NCBI GenBank assembly: GCA_031376995.1
Contig: JANMEO010000093.1
Span: 1-10,422 of the forward strand
Length of the DNA: 10,422 nucleotides
Origin: CANHBY01 sp031376995
GTDB lineage: Bacteria; Pseudomonadota; Gammaproteobacteria; Burkholderiales; Burkholderiaceae_C
Reading direction: 5' to 3'
The position numbers and the translations under genes are program-made. Positions 1 to 4,099 of the stretch are shown here, piece by piece (within the stretch, counting starts at the first letter, position 1; every line of letters begins with the position of its first letter). Under the pieces are notes generated by a model. The model made no database searches and was not told the DNA's origin. It was given only the letters and a program-made list of their open reading frames with translations.

Positions 1-157
1 TGCGGCGAAGCCACCAGATGTCGCTGTTGTGCGAGTCGTGCTCACGACTTTTCATGACCTCGGCAAAGGCGTCCTCTAACACCTCATTGCTGATGACCCA
101 GCTAATCAAATTGCTTTGATAATGCTTTGTCTTGGGGGTGTGGCCGACCGGGTTCAT
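1..157 (-). CDS. N-terminal fragment of a possible reverse-transcriptase-like protein (runs off left edge)
   Basis: Reading leftward from an ATG at 157-155, 52 codons stay open to the window edge. The peptide begins MNPVGHTPKTKHYQSN and ends HNSDIWWLRR. The pattern of a helical stretch (VLEDAFAEVMKSRE) followed by a DIW.LR motif recalls the segment ahead of the palm domain in some bacterial retron-like or unclassified reverse transcriptases. This is recall of a family style, not an alignment, and none of the catalytic RT motifs (such as YADD) fall inside the window. No clear Shine-Dalgarno precedes the ATG, and the frame stays open further upstream (an in-frame TTG lies about 30 bases before), so the start is uncertain. 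The gene points away from the rest of the window and has a long AT-rich leader. It could instead be an unrelated hypothetical protein. Confidence 0.42.
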   Translation of the reverse strand, partial: MNPVGHTPKTKHYQSNLISWVISNEVLEDAFAEVMKSREHDSHNSDIWWLRR

Positions 158-203
158 GGATGTGTTTTGTGTCTTTTTGTGAGTCAATAAAAATTTATTA
201 ACC

Positions 204-224
204 AATAACTAATAACTAATAACT
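204..224. repeat. three tandem copies of AATAACT
   Basis: The 7-mer AATAACT occurs three times head to tail, followed by a partial fourth (AAT). It sits about 50 bases upstream of the possible start of the minus-strand gene at the left edge. Short AT-rich iterons of this kind can be slippage products, protein-binding sites, or simply low-complexity sequence; nothing here decides between them. Confidence 0.8.
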
Positions 225-573
225 AATGCAATGTTTTCAAACATAAAAAATATATTCAAAGTTGTAAACCGGAATTCATCACTACGGCGGCGTTGATAAC
301 TTGTTGCATTCTTTGTTTCTTGATGCCCTCAGTTGATACTGTGCGCCTGCTCTTCCTGCTCGTCTACCCCCCATTTAAAGGGTTTTATCTCTGGAGCCCT
401 GCATAAATTATTTGGTGATCACTGGCTGGTTAAATATTTCAAACCTGGAGCCTCTAATTTCGGGCGTTCAATTCAAACGTCGTCAGACGTCAATATGAGT
501 TGACATTGCCGCACCTTAAACGAAAACCGCTGACATGATCATGAGTGTTGAGAACTTGGAAACGGTTCGTTCT

Positions 574-612
574 GAAATTCCAAGAATGTCATAGAAATTC
601 AGGAATGCTATA
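574..612. repeat. imperfect tandem direct repeat of about 20 bp
   Basis: The unit GAAATTCCAAGAATGTCATA (574-593) is followed directly by GAAATTCAGGAATGCTATA (594-612), which differs by one missing base and a few substitutions. The second unit runs into the dispersed TATAC..CCCTCGGAAC repeat and then the IS66-type element end. Confidence 0.65.
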
Positions 613-625
613 CACCCCTCGGAAC
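609..625 (+). repeat. dispersed repeat copy A (TATACACCCCTCGGAAC)
   Basis: This 17-base stretch matches, with one or two extra bases, the repeat seen at 2347 and in both arms of the palindrome at 3354-3448. It directly abuts the putative end of the IS66-type element at 626, so the rest of this repeat copy may have been cut off or replaced by the insertion. Confidence 0.65.
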
Positions 626-1380
626 GTAACCGGACACCCCCCGGCGTTTTAGCCGATCCGCCTGACTCAAGCGCTGATCGGACGAGGCAAGGTTGGCACA
701 GTCAAATTGCGCCGAGCATTGGAGATCACCTCTGCCAAGAAGGAGCGTGAGCAGGCATTACGGCGGCGGCAGGTTTCGATCACGCTGGCCAGAACGTTGC
801 AGGCGCGTGAGCCGCTGGGTGTGCGAGTGCCGTGGCTGAGTTGGCGTGCAATCACCCAGTGCCTGAGCATACGTTCTGCCTCGTTGTTTGAGAGAGGCAA
901 TAAAGGCTCCGCCAATTGACGTGTGATCACATCCCAGTCGAGCAGGAACTCGCGCGCGAGGGTACGTACGCCCTCATGCAGGTCGTCACGATGCTGCTCG
1001 CACAACGCTTTGAAGGCAGCTATTTCCACCGCGTACCTGACGCTTGGCAGTGCTTCATCGGGGCCAGCACGGGCAGCGTAGATCGTCTCTTGCAACATCA
1101 AAAATTGCGCCAGCAGTTGCCCTCCAAGCTTTCCTGCATGGGCATCAGTAGACTCGGCCAGGCCGCGTAGTTTGCGGCTGAGGTGAGCCCAACAGCGCAG
1201 CCGGTTCATAAACTTGCGATACATCTGGTAGCCGTCACTCATCAGCTTGCCCTTGAAGGCCAGCCCAAGTACGTTGTCAATCATCTCGCTGGTGCGCAAC
1301 CCGATCGCAAACAGTACGGCATGCTGGCTCACGAAGGCCCATAGCCACAGCAACTTAGAGCTTTCAGGCCAAGAGGTCTC

Positions 1381-1410
1381 GTCTGCATACACGACAGTCT
1401 GCATACACGA
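1381..1410. repeat. 16-bp tandem duplication that frameshifts the transposase
   Basis: GTCTGCATACACGA occurs at 1381-1394 and again at 1397-1410, with period 16. Removing one 16-bp unit joins the reading frame as ...AAAIVYADETSWPE..., the expected IS66 sequence around the first catalytic Asp. This duplication is therefore the direct cause of the second break in the gene. Confidence 0.9.
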
Positions 1411-1633
1411 TTGCAGCCGCTTCAACCTCGGCTGCAATCTCGTCGAGCAAAGGCTCCGCTGCCCGGCCAGCTTCTCGAATTGACTGGCCGATGGCGCCCT
1501 TGGACAGGCTCAGCCCAAACAACTCCCACAGTAGCTCTTTAATACGTTCGTGCGATAGCCTCATTCGCAGCCCGAAGTACACGATCAGCGCCGCCAAGCG
1601 CGGCCCCACCAGGCGCCATTCACTGAGCTCGAC

Positions 1634-1657
1634 CGATTCTCACAATCCATTCGATTC
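1634..1657. repeat. 18-bp insertion with GAATCG direct repeats carrying a stop codon
   Basis: CGATTC (GAATCG on the coding strand) occurs at 1634-1639 and 1652-1657, exactly 18 bases apart. Removing one 18-bp unit would make the transposase read ...YRAESVELSEW... in frame; the extra unit encodes SNGL-stop. The insertion keeps the frame but brings in TGA. Confidence 0.7.
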
Positions 1658-2346
1658 CGCTCGGTAGGGCTGCGCTCGTGTTTGATGCCCACAGCTCCAC
1701 GTCATCACCAGCAAGGTGTGGCGCGTGCATGTCAGCTTTAAGCTAAACGTTCCTGGCACGGGTAGAGCCAAATCGATTTCGTCATAAGCCGTGTAAGCCT
1801 TGGCCTGCGTGTGCTCGGTCCAGGGCGCCGCGCATGCGGCGCAACAGGGGGCTTGATGCATGCAGTGCTGGTTGGGCTCAATGTACTGAGTGCGACCGTA
1901 TCCCTGTGCTCCTGGCTGTTTGCCTGGGGGGCGCTTTGGCGGCTCGGGAAGGACCTTGGCCTCGCTGTTTGGCTGGTCTTGAGGCGATGGATCTTCAGGC
2001 GCAGCCTCTTCATCGACCGCCTTGTTATCCTGCTTGCCGGTATGGGGAGGTTCGAGGTCTTCTGAGTCCTCATGCTGCACTCCTGGCTTATCCCATGGGG
2101 CTTGGCTGCTCGGAGGCCTGGAGCTGTTGGCCGGTGTGCGGTTGAGCCGATCTCTGGCTTCCTTGAGATCCGCTACCGTTGTAAGCAATAAACGTATGGC
2201 CTGCTCAAGCGTGCGTGTGGTGAGATAGCTCTCGTCCATTTGCTTGAGATCAAAATCCGTCAGCTTCATTGTGGTTGAACTTTGGCGCTGGCGTTTTATC
2301 TTGGTCGGGCATTGTTACATCAATCTCTTGCCTTTTTTGGCTTGTC

Positions 2347-2379
2347 TATACCCCCTCGGAACTGTAGATGCCGAGTTGC
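2347..2379 (+). repeat. dispersed repeat copy B (TATACCCCCTCGGAACTG...)
   Basis: The first 18 bases match the outer end of the palindrome arm at 3354 with one inserted C, and the following bases (TAGATGCCGAGTTG against AAAATGCTGTGTTG) continue to resemble it. No inverted partner lies nearby, so this is a single arm. Confidence 0.65.
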
Positions 2380-2420
2380 TGGGGCGTTTGGAAAACGGGT
2401 CTGCGGCGTTGCAAATCCTC

Positions 2421-2440
2421 GCCCTATCAACGGATAGGGC
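2421..2440. repeat. 8-bp stem hairpin with AACG loop
   Basis: GCCCTATC pairs perfectly with GATAGGGC around AACG. There is no T tract on either side, so it is not a standard intrinsic terminator. Just after it, 2451-2500 is an imperfect palindrome with GCATTGC and GCAATGC at its ends and nested GCATCC/GGATGC and GCCAC/GTGGC pairs, suggesting a structured RNA or a mobile-element end. Confidence 0.55.
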
Positions 2441-2459
2441 TGTGGTTTACGCATTGCTC

Positions 2460-2858
2460 GTGCCACGAATGCATCCAGTGGCTTTTGGCGGATGCAATGC
2501 TAGGCGAGAGATGAGGGTTGGCCCCTAGGAGGCGGTGTCCAGACGCAGCCTCCAAACCACCTTGAGCTGCGGCCGTTAAGAGCGGTGGTGGTGAGCGTCA
2601 AGCACAAGCACTGCGAACGTCTGAGTACCGATGCGAGGCACCGGGGCAGATGGCTGCGTAGTCGTGTTGAAGCACCTGTAATGGGTGTGGAGGGAAGGGG
2701 GCCAGTTGTTGGAACTGACTTGCCGGTCAACCGAGCGATCGGGATGAGCCGAAGAGTCCGTTGAAGCGGCTAACGGCTCAGCAACAAGAGCCGTATGAGG
2801 GGAGACATTCATGTACGGTTCCGTGGGAGCGTAGGGGGGAGAGGTTCCTCTGCGCCAC
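2460..2858 (+). ncRNA. group II intron RNA without internal ORF (5' end approximate)
   Basis: The 3' part is diagnostic: a 34-nt domain V (2788-2821) followed by a domain VI stem (2829-2855) and an AC at 2857-2858 fitting the intron 3' end. The upstream 250-330 bases are GC-rich, structured and non-coding, as expected for domains I-III. Between these and domain V there are only a few dozen bases of domain IV, where the reverse transcriptase/maturase gene normally sits, so that gene is absent. The 5' end is unsure: GTGCC at 2460 and GTGTC at 2535 are imperfect matches to the GUGYG consensus. The 3' flank reads directly into codons of the minus-strand DUF481 gene, so the intron lies antisense to it. 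The boundaries are inference; domains V and VI are seen. Confidence 0.65.
2788..2821 (+). ncRNA. group II intron domain V
   Basis: GAGCCGTATG at 2788-2797 pairs with CATGTACGGTTC at 2810-2821, leaving a short two-base 3' bulge, and the tip carries a GAGA loop (2802-2805). The length of 34 nt and the GAGC...GTTC ends are the family hallmark. The upper helix contains one G-A mismatch (2800/2807), which may mean slight decay. Domain VI follows as a 9-bp stem, GCGTAGGGG (2829-2837) with CCTCTGCGC (2847-2855). Confidence 0.85.
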
Positions 2859-3163
2859 CAAGCTTGCGTGAGGTCTTTGTCGTACTGTGATGACAGCACT
2901 TGATTGTCGCTGGTGATATCGCCTTGTGCCGCAGCATACAGCAAACGCCCATTCAAGCTCCACTTGCTGACTTCGGTGGCACGTACAACCTCACCGGTCA
3001 TGGTGAGGTTGGTAGAGCGGTTATTGCCCGTAGCCACGTTACCCCCCGCACCCAGGGGGGGGGCCGCACGCCACTGTCCATCGCGTTTGATGGTGGTTTG
3101 TGCCCAGGCCCCCTGCGCGCAAACCACCCCTATGATTAACCTCAACCAGCCCATCCTTGCCAT
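2859..3163 (-). pseudogene. N-terminal fragment of a DUF481 (YdiY-like) outer-membrane protein gene, cut by the intron
   Basis: Starting at ATG 3163-3161, preceded by AGAAGGA at good spacing, the product opens with MARMGWLRLIIGVV and a signal peptide that likely ends ...GAWA|QTTIK. It continues with a region rich in GN, TGE and Y residues up to YDKDLTQAW (about residue 102). DUF481 proteins are outer-membrane beta-barrels of roughly 250 residues, and this opening matches their style (signal peptide, QWRAA, GN.RS.N, LTGE.VRAT). After W102 the frame continues only through the antisense intron sequence (WRRGTSPPY...), which is not family-like. No C-terminal part is found left of the intron. The coding strand holds a run of nine C (3063-3055) that encodes an odd PP insertion. 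The product is probably non-functional. Confidence 0.62.
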
Positions 3164-3353
3164 GCTAAATCCTTCTGCTGAAGCGGCAATTTTGGCGCTC
3201 GGGCGCTTATCGCTGAACCTGCAAATTTTCTATCAAGATAGGGCTGAATGCCTCCCCCATCAGACAGACTTGCAGTCTTGAAAACTACCTCATCAATGCA
3301 ATTTTTTCCATGTTGGAGAGCATGGCTTTCGGGTTAAGCTCAGTAACCCGCTT
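3164..3353. other. leader region between DUF481 remnant and ssb palindrome
   Basis: No gene was found. Two small hairpins lie side by side: CCATG...CATGG (3308-3325) and CGGGTTA...TAACCCG (3330-3350, 7-bp stem, 7-base loop). Neither has a T tract. The region must contain the promoter of the minus-strand DUF481 remnant, and possibly that of ssb on the plus strand, but I see no strong -35/-10 pair. Confidence 0.45.
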
Positions 3354-3448
3354 TATACCCCTCGGAACTGAAAATGCTGTGTTGGCAACGCCTCCGATCA
3401 CCCTTCACGCCCGTTGCCAACACAGCATTTTCAGTTCCGAGGGGTATA
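3354..3448. repeat. perfect 37-bp inverted repeat (MITE- or REP-like palindrome)
   Basis: The arm at 3354-3390 begins TATACCCCTCGGAACTG and ends GTTGGCAACG. Its exact reverse complement lies at 3412-3448, with a 21-base spacer (3391-3411). The pairing stops abruptly at both ends. The outer 15-18 bases recur at 609 and 2347, so this is part of a repeat family. The outermost TA dinucleotides would fit a TA-duplicating (IS630/Tc1-like) miniature element, but this is only a suggestion. It lies 53 bases upstream of the ssb start, and transcription across it would give a very stable hairpin. Confidence 0.85.
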
Positions 3449-3454
3449 GATACC

Positions 3455-3479
3455 GCTTGGCGCCGCCCGAGCTTTTTTT
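3455..3479 (+). terminator. terminator-like hairpin with T7 in the ssb leader
   Basis: GCTTGG (3455-3460) pairs with CCGAGC (3467-3472), including one G-T wobble, around CGCCGC, followed by seven T residues (3473-3479). This has the form of a rho-independent terminator on the plus strand. It ends only 22 bases before the ssb ATG, too close to leave room for a separate ssb promoter, so it may stop upstream transcription inefficiently or act as an attenuator. Confidence 0.5.
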
Positions 3480-3501
3480 ACACGCTTTGCAGGAGCCACG
3501 T

Positions 3502-4011
3502 ATGGCCTCAATCAATAAAGTCATTCTCATCGGAAACCTCGGCCGCGACCCAGAAGTTCGTTACACCCCTAGTGGCAGTGCCATTTGTAACATTACCATT
3601 GCCACTTCGCGCAGCTGGAAAGACAAAGTCAGTGGCGACAAAGTTGAAGAAACCGAATGGCACCGCGTGGTCTTTTACGACCGCCTGGCCGAAATTGCAG
3701 GCGAGTACCTGAAAAAAGGTCGTCCTGTTTACGTCGAAGGCCGTTTAAAAACCCGTAAATGGCAAAAAGAAGGCCAAGACGTCTACACCACCGAAGTGAT
3801 TGCCGACAACATGCAGCTGCTGGGTGGACGTGACGGTGGTGGTGGAAGCACTGGCACTGGCGCAACGAGTGATGACATGAGCTATAGCCGAGATGATCGC
3901 CATGAGCCAGCTCGGGTCGCCCCCGCAACACGCCCCCCAATGGCCAGTAAGCCTGCTGCATCCAACCCGTCGACTGGGTTCGATGGGTTGGATGATGATA
4001 TTCCGTTTTAA
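3502..4011 (+). CDS. ssb: single-stranded DNA-binding protein SSB
   Basis: This is a complete 169-residue protein. It binds single-stranded DNA as a tetramer during replication, repair and recombination. Residues 1-107 form the OB fold, opening MASINKVILIGNLGRDPEVR and including TEWHRVVFYDRLAEIAGEYL and KKGRPVYVEGRL. A Gly/Ser/Pro-rich flexible linker follows (about 110-160), then the acidic tip DGLDDDIPF, the conserved docking peptide for partner enzymes. The start at 3502 is chosen because AGGAG lies 6 bases upstream and the product then matches family starts. The frame is open back to 3310, but that extension crosses the palindrome and is not SSB-like. recQ follows after 88 bases on the same strand; RecQ is a known SSB-tip partner in E. 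coli. Its leader carries the palindrome and a terminator-like hairpin, suggesting unusual expression control or a recently disturbed promoter. Confidence 0.97.
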   Translation: MASINKVILIGNLGRDPEVRYTPSGSAICNITIATSRSWKDKVSGDKVEETEWHRVVFYDRLAEIAGEYLKKGRPVYVEGRLKTRKWQKEGQDVYTTEVIADNMQLLGGRDGGGGSTGTGATSDDMSYSRDDRHEPARVAPATRPPMASKPAASNPSTGFDGLDDDIPF

Positions 4012-4099
4012 ATCCATGCAAATCGCTGTTGAGGGTCGCGGCTTGCAATCCGTCAGCATGGCAATTCGGTGATAGTTTTCCCCCTGTGGTGATGCCATC

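Larger units (their letters stand above)
158..625. other. gene-free AT-rich spacer with small repeats
   Basis: No convincing reading frame is present on either strand; stops are frequent in all frames. Base composition is clearly more AT-rich at 180-270 than anywhere else in the window. It contains a triple 7-bp tandem repeat (204-224), an 8-bp palindrome GTGATCAC (near 414-421), two related stretches beginning CTGGAGCC (about 390 and 445), a small hairpin ACGTC-GTCA-GACGT (477-490), a 10-bp palindrome CATGATCATG (534-543), and an imperfect direct repeat (574-612). It is the 5' leader side of the minus-strand gene at the left edge, so it may hold its promoter or an associated non-coding RNA. 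No specific promoter could be supported. Confidence 0.6.
667..2269 (-). pseudogene. tnpC: IS66-family TnpC transposase, disrupted
   Basis: Three pieces of one IS66 DDE transposase are visible. The N-terminal piece (2269-1640) has the usual helical start, a Pro/Lys-rich linker and a CxxxxxCxxC zinc-finger-like cluster. A TGA at 1642-1640 stops it, but the same frame continues straight on as ESVELSEWRLVGPRLAALIV. That middle piece ends at 1364 because of a 16-bp tandem duplication at 1381-1410. The catalytic core resumes in another frame as VVYADETSWPE and runs to TGA at 669-667. The presumed DDE residues are Asp (1383-1381), Asp in KLMSDGYQMY (1236-1234) and Glu in SNNEAERML (882-880). Joined, the protein would be roughly 520 residues, normal for the family. 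The initiating ATG follows closely on the putative IS end. A functional product is not expected. Confidence 0.88.
626..2318 (-). mobile_element. decayed IS66-family insertion sequence (single-transposase type)
   Basis: The element holds one transposase gene on the minus strand and no tnpA or tnpB accessory genes, which fits the ISBst12-like subgroup of IS66. Putative ends are GTAACCGGACACCC at 626 and, inverted, GTAACAATGCCC reading inward from 2318. Only the GTAAC tip and scattered positions match, so the exact ends are uncertain. IS66 elements normally leave 8-bp target duplications; the 8 bases outside these ends (CTCGGAAC and ATCAATCT) differ, so the element was rearranged or an end is misplaced. 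The transposase is disrupted twice, so the copy cannot move by itself. Confidence 0.7.
2319..2459. other. spacer between IS66 remnant and intron-like RNA
   Basis: No gene is apparent. This stretch holds a second copy of the dispersed repeat (2347-2379), a 5-bp hairpin CTCGG...CCGAG within it (2355-2375), and a perfect 8-bp hairpin GCCCTATC-AACG-GATAGGGC (2421-2440) without a following T run. A 36-codon minus-strand frame crosses the repeat but resembles nothing I know. Confidence 0.5.

Noticed and set aside
204..224. CRISPR array
   Set aside because: Repeats are only 7 bp with no spacers.
1811..2145. Plus-strand hydrophobic frames of about 84-103 codons
   Set aside because: They lie entirely antisense to the IS66 transposase N-terminal region and have no independent support.
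618..2362. CTCGGAAC at 618-625 and 2355-2362 as the 8-bp target duplication of the IS66 element
   Set aside because: The size fits IS66, but the right copy lies 36 bases beyond the best element end and both copies are part of the longer dispersed repeat that also occurs at 3354, so they are better explained as repeat copies.
2576..2857. C-terminal half of the minus-strand 195-codon frame as real protein
   Set aside because: It is the antisense of group II intron RNA, and its composition and sequence are not DUF481-like.
1..2858. The left-edge RT-like gene as the missing intron-encoded protein
   Set aside because: It is on the opposite strand, about 2.3 kb from the intron, outside domain IV, and the visible N-terminus does not look like a group II maturase start.
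3310..3501. N-terminal extension of SSB by 64 residues
   Set aside because: The frame is open, but it runs through the palindrome and the terminator-like hairpin. ATG 3502 has a good ribosome-binding site and gives the standard SSB start.
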